From Halostagnicola sp. A56 (lineage in GTDB: Archaea > Halobacteriota > Halobacteria > Halobacteriales > Natrialbaceae): a DNA stretch of 64,000 nt. A program made the translations under genes and the position numbers. This document shows positions 46,594 to 56,025 of the stretch, piece after piece; position 1 is the first letter of the stretch, and every line of letters begins with the position of its first letter. Under the pieces are notes generated by a model that saw only the letters and a list, made by a program, of their open reading frames with translations, did no database searches and was not told the origin of the DNA. The stretch is from NCBI RefSeq assembly GCF_000691505.1, contig NZ_JMIP02000017.1, forward strand, positions 310,001-374,000, written 5' to 3'.

Positions 46594-47358
46594 TCAATAG
46601 ACGGCGTCGTCCTCGAACCGGCCGTCGTAGGCGATATGATTGGCGTGTGTCGGCTCCTGGCCGGAGAGAAAGAGCCGATCGATCTTCTCCCAGGTGTTTT
46701 CGTACCCGAGGTGGGCGAGTTCGTTCGCCGTCGTCGTCCACCGCTCGAGGCCGGTGGCGTGGACGACGCGCCGTCCGATCCCGTTCTCGAGGGCTTCGAG
46801 AACCGCCGCCTCGGTCTCGAACTCGCGGTCGAACGCGGTGTAGGCAGCACCGACCGTACTCGCGAAGTGAGCGTACGACGACGTAAACGGCGGTATCGAG
46901 TTCGATTCGGCGATGTCCCGCGCGCGTCGATTGTCCCGCGGGAGGTGCTTCGGGTTGTAGACCTCGATCGCGTCGATGATCTCCTCGTATGCCCGAACGT
47001 CGTCTTCGCCGAGACTCACCGTCAAGAACTCGGGATGCGGGATCAACACCGTCGCGTCCTGGCGCTCGAATTCGGCCATCGCCGCCTCGAGGGAGATAAA
47101 ATCAGGAACGGGATCGGAAAGTCCCAGCGCGAGCACGTGCTTGCGATTGCGCCACGACCCCGTAAACACCTCTCGAGCGGGGATTACGAGCAGATCGTCG
47201 CTCGAGAAGACCTCCGCACGCCGGCGAACCTCGGGGAGGCGCGTAAAGTGTGGCGCGTAGACGATGGCGTCGAGACCCGCCGCTCTGGCGTTCGCAACGA
47301 CGTCTCTGTTGAGCACCTTGACGTGGCAATCGACTCGAAACTCGGCTCCGGCAGTCAC
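46594..47358 (-). CDS. PHP-domain protein
   Basis: A 254-residue stand-alone PHP phosphoesterase: FRVDCHVKVLNRDVVANARA, VYAPHFTRLPEVRRRAEVFS, IPAREVFTGSWRNRKHVLAL, and HPEF at about 107. The first His of the family's HxH is reduced to a single His (CHV), so the metal site may be altered. It is convergent with polX, whose PHP domain it resembles only distantly. The reaction could be phosphatase or nuclease; not assigned. Confidence 0.85.
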   Translation of the reverse strand: MTAGAEFRVDCHVKVLNRDVVANARAAGLDAIVYAPHFTRLPEVRRRAEVFSSDDLLVIPAREVFTGSWRNRKHVLALGLSDPVPDFISLEAAMAEFERQDATVLIPHPEFLTVSLGEDDVRAYEEIIDAIEVYNPKHLPRDNRRARDIAESNSIPPFTSSYAHFASTVGAAYTAFDREFETEAAVLEALENGIGRRVVHATGLERWTTTANELAHLGYENTWEKIDRLFLSGQEPTHANHIAYDGRFEDDAVY

Positions 47359-47472
47359 GTCAGCCAGTTTCGCGACGTTGAAGTTATGAATTCTGATTCG
47401 TCAGTCAGAAGGACGTGTCGTGAATCCGATTGGTCGAAAAGATCTTTAGGTGTCGTTGTCTCACAGTGACCA

Positions 47473-47760
47473 ATGCCCTGGGACTGTGGAATCGATGGCT
47501 GCGGGGAAACCTTCGACGACGTCGAACCCGCGATCGTCCATCAGGCGACCGAACACGAGCGCCGCGAGTGCAAAGTCTGTGGAACCATCGTCCCAGACGG
47601 CTACCTCTCGATTCGGCACGTCTTCACCGAACATAGCCGCGCCGAGTACGTCAGAGCCTACAGCGCGAGTTCCGAAGATGTCCGCGAACGGGAGGACCTC
47701 CTCGAGGAGATCGAATCCGTCGCTGACATGGAACGGATCGCGACCGAACTCTCGAGATAG
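47473..47760 (+). CDS. Two-finger zinc protein (C2H2-like, DUF7565-like)
   Basis: A 95-residue protein with CGIDGCGETFDDVEPAIVHQATEH (C-x4-C...H-x4-H, C2H2-like) and CKVCGTIVPDGYLSIRHVFTEH, a second finger of the same type, followed by an acidic helix (VREREDLLEEIESVADMERI). It could bind nucleic acid or protein. Haloarchaea have many related genes. It follows an AT-rich region upstream. Confidence 0.82.
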   Translation: MPWDCGIDGCGETFDDVEPAIVHQATEHERRECKVCGTIVPDGYLSIRHVFTEHSRAEYVRAYSASSEDVREREDLLEEIESVADMERIATELSR

Positions 47761-47960
47761 CCTCTAACCGAACCATCGTCGAATCGTCTTCGATATCGCC
47801 GTTCACGCTATCGGTCGGACGAATACGTCGCTGACAGTCCTCGCGTCCGTCGCACTCTACAATTCTACGTCATTGGATCACTTTGCTTCGCTCAGCGTTC
47901 ACTCCGTGCAAAATTTAGTATAAAACGACCTCGGCGCACCACGCCGAGTGAACCGACTCG

Positions 47961-48398
47961 CTACCGCTCGTCGCTATCCAACACGCGAATCTGGTCGCCC
48001 CGAACCGTGACCGGAATCGGAACCGTCGCCTCGTACAGTTCGACGGTCACCTGATCCTTGCCCTCGTCGATGCGTTGCACCTGCGCTTTCTCGCCTTTGA
48101 ACGGCCCAGCGATGAGTTCGACGATGTCGCCTTCCGCGATCCCTTCGACGTCCGGTTTCGGCGAGAGGAAGTGTTCGACCTCCGAAATATCTGACTCGCC
48201 CGGAACGATGGTTCGGGCGTGCGGAATGTCCTCGAGCACGCGGTTGATTACCGCGCTCCCGTCGGCCTCGACCATCACGTAGGAGGTCAGCGAGTCGGGT
48301 GCGAGCGCGGCGTGAATATCCGGCTCCTCGCGGTTAATGATCATGTCCGCGACGGTGCGTTCTTGACTCGCTGTGGTTTTGACTGCGTAGATCGCCAT
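47961..48398 (-). CDS. spt5: Transcription elongation factor Spt5
   Basis: A 145-residue Spt5/NusG: the NGN domain ([20 protein letters not shown] ... [20 protein letters not shown]) and the KOW domain ([20 protein letters not shown]). With Spt4 it clamps RNA polymerase and couples it to the ribosome. ATG overlaps the secE stop by one base (TAATG), so both are one operon. Confidence 0.97.
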   Translation of the reverse strand: MAIYAVKTTASQERTVADMIINREEPDIHAALAPDSLTSYVMVEADGSAVINRVLEDIPHARTIVPGESDISEVEHFLSPKPDVEGIAEGDIVELIAGPFKGEKAQVQRIDEGKDQVTVELYEATVPIPVTVRGDQIRVLDSDER

Positions 48399-48577
48399 TA
48401 GGCGCCACCTGCACTGGTCAGGAACACCATGATCGTACCGATGATGAACCCGACGAGACCGATGAAGATGATTCCAGCGCCGGCGATTTTCGAAACCTGC
48501 AGGAACTCGTTCGTCGACGGTGTCTTTGCCATTTTTAACACCCTGACGTACGAGGTGAGATCGTACGGAACGTCCAT
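48398..48577 (-). CDS. secE: Preprotein translocase subunit SecE (Sss1)
   Basis: A 59-residue Sec[21 protein letters not shown], then an amphipathic stretch [15 protein letters not shown] and one membrane helix [20 protein letters not shown]. The start at 48577 is preferred over the in-frame ATG at 48532 because [15 protein letters not shown] is a conserved haloarchaeal N-terminus. SecE clamps SecY in the translocon. It lies upstream of spt5 and has a TATA box at the leaderless distance. ftsZ1, often upstream in haloarchaea, is not here. Confidence 0.95.
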   Translation of the reverse strand: MDVPYDLTSYVRVLKMAKTPSTNEFLQVSKIAGAGIIFIGLVGFIIGTIMVFLTSAGGA

Positions 48578-48601
48578 ATATGTGTGTTTAGAGAACGCGC
48601 C

Positions 48602-48610
48602 CTTTTATTT
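48602..48610 (-). promoter_or_regulatory. TATA-like box of secE-spt5
   Basis: CTTTTATTT on the plus strand (AAATAAAAG on the minus strand) is centred about 28 bp before the secE ATG at 48577, as in leaderless haloarchaeal genes. Confidence 0.6.
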
Positions 48611-48742
48611 GTCTTTCGTGTCCAATTTCTTTCATCGGGGGCGATTCGGATTCGTACCCGATCCCGATACGTCTCGCTCGACCGGTACCGACGTTGCAAC
48701 TGACGGCAGGCTAATCAACCCGCAGGAGACCGGACGCCCGGT

Positions 48743-48928
48743 ATGGCAGAAGACGACACCGACCGGCGAGACGAGTACGAAGCGGAACGAGAGGCGGAGA
48801 TCGAAGACGAACTCGAGCGGATTGACCGCAACCCCGAGGAGGTCGACGACGGGAGCGACGACCTGGGGACGCAGAACACGCCGCGTTCCGAGACCGACGA
48901 AGATTCGCGCGAGGAATCCGAGGAGTGA
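48743..48928 (+). CDS. Very acidic small protein, unknown
   Basis: A 61-residue protein, MAEDDTDRRDEYEAEREAEI then DDGSDDLGTQNTPRSETDED, with more than a third Asp/Glu. It has no recognised fold and may be disordered. Upstream 160 bp separate it from the divergent secE. The composition strongly suggests a real haloarchaeal gene. Confidence 0.65.
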   Translation: MAEDDTDRRDEYEAEREAEIEDELERIDRNPEEVDDGSDDLGTQNTPRSETDEDSREESEE

Positions 48929-49048
48929 GATCTCTCGGCTGAGGCCGACCACCGTCGGTACGCACACCGCTCACGTTCGATACCACGGCGCGAGCTCGTT
49001 GTCAGCCATTGGAACTACCCGATTCACCGGGTTCGAACAATCATCGTG

Positions 49049-49174
49049 CTACGAACCAAGCCACCGCGCGAGTGCCCCTGCGAGGAGTACCAGTCCACCG
49101 GCGATAAACGTGCCGGGAACTGGAAGTACGAACAAAATTGCACCAAACACGAGGACCGCTGTTGATGGTTTCAT
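49049..49174 (-). CDS. Tiny one- or two-helix membrane protein (41 residues)
   Basis: A 41-residue hydrophobic protein, MKPSTAVLVFGAILFVLPVP followed by GTFIAGGLVLLAGALARWLG and S. The conserved-looking PVPGTFIAGG hinge and clean codon use suggest a genuine small membrane protein of a type I have seen in Natrialbaceae; no function is known. Confidence 0.65.
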   Translation of the reverse strand: MKPSTAVLVFGAILFVLPVPGTFIAGGLVLLAGALARWLGS

Positions 49175-49397
49175 CCAGACGTGACTACGAGACCCAAACG
49201 GTTACCACTTGGGCCACTCAAACGGGCTGAAACAGAGAGGTGGGGGCCGGAATCTGATACTGACCATTCGTCGGACGCCCCAGAGCGGTGTGAGTACTCT
49301 TCTACGACACCCCGTCGGAAAGTATCCACAGCCGGATACGCCTCGAGGGAACTCCGCGAACGGGATTCTTTTGCCCCCGGCAGCCGATCGGTCGGGT

Positions 49398-51149
49398 ATG
49401 GAGGTCCACGTCGTCGCCGACGACCCGGTTCGAGCCGCTATCGACGCCGCGCTGTCCGATATCGATATCACGACCCGAGACGCCGAGCCGACGGCGCTTT
49501 CCGACGCCCGGTTCGCGATCGTCAGCGACGTCATCGGCTCGGACACGTTCGAGCAGGCGCTGGATACGACTCGAGCGGGAGAAACCCCCTGGATCGCCGT
49601 CGAGATCGGCGGCGTCGGCGGCCACCCGATCGCAGACGTCGACGCGGCCGTGTCGGGGTTCGCGCCGGCGACGGCCTGCTATAACTGTCTCCGCCAGCGC
49701 GTCGCCTCGACTCGAGCGAGCGACGAGCCGGTCGAACAGCCGAGCGCGGATCGAAGCGCGGCGCGACTCGCCGGGGCGATCGCGGGCCGCGAGTGCGTTC
49801 GGACGTTCAGCGGGGACGCGGAATCGATCGTGGGCCGCGTTCGCGAACTCCCCTATGCGAGCCGGCGGTGTCTCCCGGTCCCGACCTGCGAGTGCGAAAG
49901 CGACGGACGGAACCGGACGCTTGATCTCACCGACGAGGAGTCGCTCGAACTCGAGCAGGCGGTCGAGCGAGCCGAACTGGCGATCGACTCCCGGCTTGGA
50001 CCGGTCCACTCGATCGGCGAGGCCGAGTCGTTCCCGGCACCGTACTACCTCGCGACGCTCGCCGATACCGACCCGTTCAGCGACGCGAGCGCCTCGAAGC
50101 AATCAGCCGGCGTCGACGACGACTGGAACGCCGCGCTGATGAAGGCGGTCGGCGAGGGCCTCGAGCGCTACTGCGCCGGCGTGTATCGCGACGCGGCGTT
50201 CCGACACGCGTCCGTCGACGACCTCGAGAATCCCGTCTCGCCGCTCGCGCTCGTCCGGCCCGAAGACGCGCCGGCGTTCGATTCGTCGACGACGTGTCGC
50301 TGGGTCGACGGCGTCGACCTCGAGAGCGGGGAGTCGGCACAGCTTCCCGCCGCGGCCGTCCACTTCCCCCAGCCCGGCGATCCGCTCGTCCCGTCGATCA
50401 CGACCGGACTCGGGCTTGGTTCCTCGACCGCGGACGCCGTTCGATCGGGTCTGACGGAGGTGATAGAGCGCGACGCGACGATGCTCTCGTGGTACTCGAC
50501 GTACGAACCGATCGGTCTCGCCGTCGAGGACGAGGCCTACGACCGACTCGAGCGCAGGGCACACAGCGAGGGACTCACCGCGACCGCGCTGTTGGTGACC
50601 CAGGACGTGGACGTCCCCGTCGTCGCCGTCGCCGTCTACCGGGAGGGTGCCGAATCCGATGGCGACGATCGCTGGCCCCGGTTCGCCGCCGGCTCTGCGG
50701 CGGCGCTCGACGGAACCGCCGCCGCTCGCTCGGCGCTTGCAGAGGCGCTCCAGAACTGGATGGAACTCCGCGGAATCGGACGGGACGAGGCCGATACCGC
50801 GACCGGGCAGATCGGCCACTACGCGTCGTTTCCCGACCCCGTCAAGGAGTTCGTCGACGTCGAACGAACGATCCCCGCAGACCGCGTGGGCCCGGACCCG
50901 GCGCCGACCGGGACGGACGCCCTCGAGGAACTCGTCTCCCGGACGAACGCGGCGGGCCTTCGACCCTACGCGGCACGGGTGACGACTCGGGACATCGAAG
51001 CGCTTGGATTCGAGGCGGTTCGGGTCGTGGTTCCCGGCGCACAGCCGCTTTTCACCAACGAACCGTACTTCGGCGACCGCGCGACCGACGTGCCCGATGA
51101 ACTCGGCTTCGAACCCAATCTCGAACGCGAGTTCCACCCCTACCCCTGA
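49398..51149 (+). CDS. YcaO-domain protein
   Basis: A 583-residue protein starting MEVHVVADDPVRAAIDAALS. Its C-terminal 380 residues are YcaO: EGLERYCAGVYRDAAFRHAS, SGLTEVIERDATMLSWYS and SALAEALQNWMELRG carry the ATP/Mg-binding glutamates, and it ends FHPYP, a proline-rich C-terminus related to the family's PxPxP. The N-terminal part has CYNCLRQR (about 94) and CLPVPTCECE, possibly a zinc site of the E1-like partner fold. YcaO enzymes use ATP to activate backbone amides, making azolines or thioamides. No precursor peptide, dehydrogenase or TfuA gene is adjacent, so the target is unknown. Confidence 0.9.
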   Translation: MEVHVVADDPVRAAIDAALSDIDITTRDAEPTALSDARFAIVSDVIGSDTFEQALDTTRAGETPWIAVEIGGVGGHPIADVDAAVSGFAPATACYNCLRQRVASTRASDEPVEQPSADRSAARLAGAIAGRECVRTFSGDAESIVGRVRELPYASRRCLPVPTCECESDGRNRTLDLTDEESLELEQAVERAELAIDSRLGPVHSIGEAESFPAPYYLATLADTDPFSDASASKQSAGVDDDWNAALMKAVGEGLERYCAGVYRDAAFRHASVDDLENPVSPLALVRPEDAPAFDSSTTCRWVDGVDLESGESAQLPAAAVHFPQPGDPLVPSITTGLGLGSSTADAVRSGLTEVIERDATMLSWYSTYEPIGLAVEDEAYDRLERRAHSEGLTATALLVTQDVDVPVVAVAVYREGAESDGDDRWPRFAAGSAAALDGTAAARSALAEALQNWMELRGIGRDEADTATGQIGHYASFPDPVKEFVDVERTIPADRVGPDPAPTGTDALEELVSRTNAAGLRPYAARVTTRDIEALGFEAVRVVVPGAQPLFTNEPYFGDRATDVPDELGFEPNLEREFHPYP

Positions 51150-51286
51150 GACGTCCGCCCTCCGAGAACGGTCCTTTCTTCGAAATCGAGTTGAAAACCA
51201 CACCGCTCGAGTGAGAGTCAGGCCGGGATAGCCGGATTTCCCGGCTCGTTCGACCAACTGTTTCCGTTCTGTCTGATCGTTTTCGA

Positions 51287-51763
51287 TTAGGCAGACGCGT
51301 TACTATCGGTTTCGTTGCCGTCAGATTCGATGGACTCGTTGCCGTCAGTCGATTCGTTGCCGTCGTCCGCGGTCGTGGTAATCTGAAGGTCGAGATCGTC
51401 CTCGTAGATCGTGATCGAGACGAGCATCGTCTGGGGGGTAACGGTTCCGACCTCCACCTGATTGTCACCCTCGGCCTGATCCACGAGGACGACTTGCAGA
51501 CTCTGCTCGATCCCTTCAAGCGACGGCGCACCGATGCGTTCGCCGGGCGTCACCGAGTAGCTCTGATCGTAGGTCCCACGACCCGTACCCCGTTCTCGAG
51601 CCTCGAGTTGAACGTTCTGGGTCTGATCGGATTCGTTGTAAATCTCGATCTGAATCGGACTCCGTATTTCGCCTTCGAAGTGTTCCCGAATACTGCCGAC
51701 ACAGCCCGCTAATCCGACGGTCGCGAATATGCCCGCAGATTGGAGTACAGTACGGCGATTCAC
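51287..51763 (-). CDS. Tat lipoprotein, unknown
   Basis: A 158-residue protein using GTG at 51763: NRRTVLQSAGIFATVGLAGC (twin Arg, lipobox LAGC). The mature part has a beta-sandwich look (IQIEIYNESDQTQNVQLEAR ... TMLVSITIYEDDLDLQITTT) and an Asn/Glu/Ser-rich repeat tail (NESTDGNESIESDGNETDSN). The ATG at 51832 would put a long non-conserved stretch before the signal. Probably anchored on the outer membrane face; function unknown. Confidence 0.78.
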   Translation of the reverse strand: MNRRTVLQSAGIFATVGLAGCVGSIREHFEGEIRSPIQIEIYNESDQTQNVQLEARERGTGRGTYDQSYSVTPGERIGAPSLEGIEQSLQVVLVDQAEGDNQVEVGTVTPQTMLVSITIYEDDLDLQITTTADDGNESTDGNESIESDGNETDSNASA

Positions 51764-51891
51764 ACTCGAGGCTCGGTACCGGACGGTTGTATGTATTACT
51801 CTTCGAATCCGCCGCGCAGCGATTCCGGCCATCGGGAAACGAGTCCGGCTCGCAGACCAACACTAGTTAGTTCCAAAACATAATATACGAT

Positions 51892-53418
51892 GTGAGTGAA
51901 GCTGTTCGCATGGAAGCACCCACAACTCGAGGAGAAGCGCAATACGGATCGGTCGACGACGTCGAAATCGCGCCGGACGCGGGGTGGAACGCCCAGTACG
52001 TCGACGGCGAGTGGCGACCGCCGGCCGACCGATCGACCATCACAGTGAACGCGCCGGCGACGCAGGAACCGATCGGCGAGGTTCCGCGGGGAACGACCGA
52101 CGACCTCGACGAGGCGTTCCAGATCGCGGAAACGGCACAGGCGGAGTGGGCAGAGACGCCACCACAGGAACGCTCCCGAATCGTCTCGACGGCCGCACAG
52201 ATACTCGAAGAACACATGGAGGAACTCGTCCACCTGATCGCGATAGAGGGTGGCGGCGTCCGCGCGAAGGGCGAGTTCGAAGGCGGGGCTGCCGTCGGCG
52301 TCGCCTCCCACGCTGCTGGCATGGCGCTTCGAAACCGCGGCGAGCGCTCCGAGTCGACGATTCCCGGAAAGGAGAACATCGTCGTTGAGGAACCGGTCGG
52401 CGTCGTGGGAGTCATCACGCCGTGGAACTTCCCGACGGTACTCTCGATGCGAGCCGTCGCGCCGGCGCTGGCGCTCGGCAACAGCGTCGTCCTGAAGCCC
52501 GACGAGCACACGCCGGTCACCGGCGGATTGCTGCTCGCTCGAGTGTTCGAGCTAGCCGGGCTCCCGGACGGCGTCCTGAACGTCGTCACCGGCTACGGCG
52601 AGGATATCGGCGACCACTTCTCGGGCCACGAAGTGCCGGACGTGATCTCGTTTACCGGGTCGACCGAGATCGGTCGGCGCGTGGCGACCAACGCGGTCGA
52701 GAATTTCCACTTCCCGGCGCTGGAACTGGGCGGGAACAACGCCCACATCGTCACCGACGACGCCGACCTCGAGCGAGCGGTCGAAGCCGGGGCCTTCGGG
52801 TCGTTCACCCATCAGGGACAGGTCTGTATCTCGATCAATCGACACCTCGTCCACGAGGACGTCTACGACGACTACGTCGCGGGGTTGGCCGAAGCCGCCG
52901 AACACGTTCCCGTCGGGGACCCGCTCGAGGACGAATCGATCGTCGGGCCGATCATCAACGAATCCCAGTTCGAGGAGATGACCGACTACCTCGAGAAAAC
53001 CGTCGACGCGGGCGCGGTCGTCGAAGCCGGCGGCGAGTACGACTTCCCCTACGTCGAACCGACCGTCCTCTCGAACGTGACGAACGATATGGCGGCGGCC
53101 TGTAACGAACACTTCGGACCGATCGCGCCTGTGATCCCGTTTTCGAGCGACGAGGAAGCGGTCGAACTGGCCAACGACACGGCGATGGGGCTGTCGGGGT
53201 CGATCCACTGTCGGGATATCACTCGAGCGCGCGACATCGCAGATCGGGTGGAATCCGGCATGATCCACATCAACGACCAACCGATCAACGACGATCCGCA
53301 GGCACCGTTCGGCGGCGTCAAGTCCTCTGGAATGGGTCGATACAACGACAAGTGGATCGCAGACGAGTTTACGACCACGCGCTGGATCTCTGTCCAGCAC
53401 GAGCCCCGAGAATACTGA
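51892..53418 (+). CDS. Aldehyde dehydrogenase family protein
   Basis: A 508-residue NAD(P)-dependent ALDH, starting with GTG (SEAVRMEAPTTRGEAQYGSV). The cofactor fold shows VGVITPWNFPTVLSMRAVAP and FTGSTEIGRRVA, the general-base Glu lies in PALELGGNNAHIV (about 280) and the nucleophile Cys in FTHQGQVCISINRHLVHE (about 310). The substrate is not determined; similar enzymes act on succinate semialdehyde, benzaldehyde or vanillin. It is monocistronic, with an AT-rich promoter near 51870-51890. Confidence 0.93.
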   Translation: MSEAVRMEAPTTRGEAQYGSVDDVEIAPDAGWNAQYVDGEWRPPADRSTITVNAPATQEPIGEVPRGTTDDLDEAFQIAETAQAEWAETPPQERSRIVSTAAQILEEHMEELVHLIAIEGGGVRAKGEFEGGAAVGVASHAAGMALRNRGERSESTIPGKENIVVEEPVGVVGVITPWNFPTVLSMRAVAPALALGNSVVLKPDEHTPVTGGLLLARVFELAGLPDGVLNVVTGYGEDIGDHFSGHEVPDVISFTGSTEIGRRVATNAVENFHFPALELGGNNAHIVTDDADLERAVEAGAFGSFTHQGQVCISINRHLVHEDVYDDYVAGLAEAAEHVPVGDPLEDESIVGPIINESQFEEMTDYLEKTVDAGAVVEAGGEYDFPYVEPTVLSNVTNDMAAACNEHFGPIAPVIPFSSDEEAVELANDTAMGLSGSIHCRDITRARDIADRVESGMIHINDQPINDDPQAPFGGVKSSGMGRYNDKWIADEFTTTRWISVQHEPREY

Positions 53419-53530
53419 GCGCACTCGAGACGAGTCACGCCTCCCAATCGGGGCGGTAATGATTCGATCAAGGCCGTAGCGACTCGAGCAGGGCGGTATT
53501 TTCAAGACGGAACCGAACGATATCGAATCG

Positions 53531-54010
53531 ATGGAGAAAGTAGAAATCGACGAGGTCGACAACGAGCCGAATCCGATGGCAGCACAGTCAGTTCGACGGC
53601 CGGTATCCGACGCCCTCGGAACGACCGATTTCGCGATGAACTACTTCGAACTCGAGCAGGGCGAGTCCTTTTCGGGCGGCTATCACACTCACCACGATCA
53701 GGAAGAGGTCTTCTACGTACTCGAGGGGACGGCGACGTTCGAGACGGAAAACGGACCCCTCACCGTCGACGCTGGTGAACTCGTCCGATTCGCTCCCGGC
53801 GAGTTTCAGCAGGGGACCAACGAGGGCGACGGCCCCCTCGTCGGCTGGGCCCTGGGCGCGCCCGACTCGAGTCACAACTGGGAGGACATCGAATCGGTCG
53901 TCTACTGTCAGGCCTGCGATTCCGAAACCAAACACGCCCTCGAGATCGCAGACGAAGGCGGCTTCCGGCTCAACTGCTCAAACTGCGACAATTCGTTTAC
54001 GATCGCGTAA
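53531..54010 (+). CDS. Cupin with C-terminal zinc-ribbon
   Basis: A 159-residue cupin: the metal-binding motif GGYHTHHDQEEVFYVLEGTA gives two His and a Glu, and FAPGEFQQGTNEGDG is the second cupin box. The last 50 residues add CQAC and CSNC, a zinc ribbon not present in most cupins. It probably binds Fe or Mn, but the reaction is unknown. It follows the ALDH gene by 112 bp on the same strand. Confidence 0.88.
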   Translation: MEKVEIDEVDNEPNPMAAQSVRRPVSDALGTTDFAMNYFELEQGESFSGGYHTHHDQEEVFYVLEGTATFETENGPLTVDAGELVRFAPGEFQQGTNEGDGPLVGWALGAPDSSHNWEDIESVVYCQACDSETKHALEIADEGGFRLNCSNCDNSFTIA

Positions 54011-54040
54011 TCGGATCCGCGTCGGTAGTCCCCGCCGTGA

Positions 54041-55543
54041 TCACTCGTCTGCCGGCGAGTAGTTCGGCGCTTCGTCCGTGATCACGACGTCGTGGGCGTG
54101 GCTCTCGGCCTGTCCGGCCGCCGAGACGCGAACGAACTCGCTTCGCTCTTTGAACTCGGGAATCGTGACGCCGCCGACGTAGCCCATTCCGGACTGCATC
54201 CCGCCGGCGAGCTGGTGGAGTTCGGACTCGAGGGTGCCCTTGTACGGCGTCGCGGCCTCGACGCCTTCGGGGACGTACTCGTCGTCGTCCTGCGGTTCGT
54301 CTTTCAGGTACCGGTCGCCGTCGCCGGACTTCATCGCGCCGACCGAGCCCATGCCACGGTACTGCTTGTACTTCTTGCCGTTCATCGTCACGACCCGACC
54401 CGGCGCCTCTTCGGTTCCGGCGAAGTACGAACCGAGCATGACCGCATCAGCGCCCGCGGCGATCGACTTGATCGCGTCTCCGGAGTACCGGATGCCGCCA
54501 TCGGCGATCACCGGCACATCGTGTTGACTCGCGACATCTGCGACCTGCGAAACGGCGGTGATCTGGGGCATTCCGGATCCCGAGACGACTCTCGTCGTAC
54601 AGATCGATCCCGGACCGATGCCGACTTTGATGCCGTCGGCGAAGTCGACCAGATCCTCGGCCGCCTCTCGCGTCCCGACGTTGCCGACGACGACGTCCGC
54701 ATCGACGGACGCTTTGATCTCTCGAGCGCCCTCGATAACGTTCAGGTTGTGCGCGTGGGCACAGTCGATAAAGAGGATGTCGGCACCGGCCTCGTCGGCG
54801 GCCTCCGCGCGGTCGGTTTCGAACGGGCCGACGGCGACGCCACAGCGGAGTCGCCCGTCGTCGTCGCGAACCGCCTCGCCGTACTCGCGGCGCTGGAGGA
54901 TCCCCTGCATGGTCACGAGTCCGACGAGGAGGTTCTCGTCGTCGACGACCGGGACGCGTTCGATCTTGTGTTCGTACATCAGGTCGAAGGCATCACGAGC
55001 GTCGATATCCTCCGGTGCCGTGATGACCTCGTCGGTCATCGCCTCGGTGACCGCATCGTCTTCGTTGACCTCGAGGTGGGGCCGGATGTCCGTACTCGAG
55101 ATGATGCCGAGAACTTCCCCGCGCGTGTTGACGACGGGCGCTCCGCCGACGCCTTCCCTGACCATCATCTCGTCGACTTCCCGGACGGTCATCTCCGGAT
55201 CGGCGGTCACGACCGAGTCGGTCGGGATGATGAGGTCGTCGGCGCTTTTGACGCGGTGGATCTCCTCGACCATCTCGTCGACGTTCATGTTCCGGTGGAG
55301 GACGCCGAGCCCGCCGTGGCGAGCCATCGCAACCGCCATCTCGCTCTCGGTGACGGTATCCATCGCCGCGGAGATGATCGGAACGGAGACCTCGACGGAT
55401 TTCGAGACGCGACTCGTCAGATCCGCGTCGTCGGGTTCGACGCGGCTCTCTTTCGGGCGAAGGAGCACGTCGTCGAAAGTCAGGGCTTCCGGTACTCGAA
55501 GTTTCGAAGAATACGGCTCGTGTTCGGGAACGTCGTTCGCCAT
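54041..55543 (-). CDS. guaB: Inosine-5'-monophosphate dehydrogenase
   Basis: A 500-residue IMPDH, converting IMP to XMP, the first step to GMP. It begins [20 protein letters not shown]. Two CBS domains lie at about 105-220 ([40 protein letters not shown]). The catalytic loop is [20 protein letters not shown] (Cys about 314), and the flap has [20 protein letters not shown]. The ATG at 55543 is the family start; upstream codons are not conserved. Convergent with the cupin gene. Confidence 0.97.
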   Translation of the reverse strand: MANDVPEHEPYSSKLRVPEALTFDDVLLRPKESRVEPDDADLTSRVSKSVEVSVPIISAAMDTVTESEMAVAMARHGGLGVLHRNMNVDEMVEEIHRVKSADDLIIPTDSVVTADPEMTVREVDEMMVREGVGGAPVVNTRGEVLGIISSTDIRPHLEVNEDDAVTEAMTDEVITAPEDIDARDAFDLMYEHKIERVPVVDDENLLVGLVTMQGILQRREYGEAVRDDDGRLRCGVAVGPFETDRAEAADEAGADILFIDCAHAHNLNVIEGAREIKASVDADVVVGNVGTREAAEDLVDFADGIKVGIGPGSICTTRVVSGSGMPQITAVSQVADVASQHDVPVIADGGIRYSGDAIKSIAAGADAVMLGSYFAGTEEAPGRVVTMNGKKYKQYRGMGSVGAMKSGDGDRYLKDEPQDDDEYVPEGVEAATPYKGTLESELHQLAGGMQSGMGYVGGVTIPEFKERSEFVRVSAAGQAESHAHDVVITDEAPNYSPADE

Positions 55544-56025
55544 GTAAACTGTCCGGAATCGCGGGCAAAAAACGTTGCGTGTTGCACTTTCAGCCCGTAG
55601 AGCGGCACCGATGACCACGGGAGGAACTGTCGAAGTGATAGACTCGAGGTCCGGTCTCGACCCCGATCGAACGTTCGTTCGGCACCGACAGAATGTAACG
55701 ATCAGAAACCGAATGCGGAGTGTCGTCCATTACCGTCGAGAAATGCACACTGTCGACGGACGATCCGCGGAGTATTGGAACCACGTCTCACACAACGTTT
55801 ATTAATAATGCAGGACTTTCCTACGATATGTTCGCTGTGAGTTCCACCACGGCCCGAACCGGTGATCGGATGCGCGCAGTTTCTATCGCACCGTTTACAT
55901 TCGGGTTTTCGAACCTCACAGCAGGCCAGAAACGGTCTAACGACTGGCCCAATGCGCGCCAGTCCGGACGGGACCGTTCGTTACACTCCCATCTGGCCCC
56001 GGGTCACGGCCATCGACCCTGATCG
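55544..56025. other. 482-bp gap between guaB and a membrane-protein gene
   Basis: The stretch separates guaB (minus) from DUF5794 (plus). It has AT-rich elements (TTTATTAATAATG near 55797-55810) usable as a promoter. The open frames here are short and without typical composition, so no gene is called. Confidence 0.5.
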
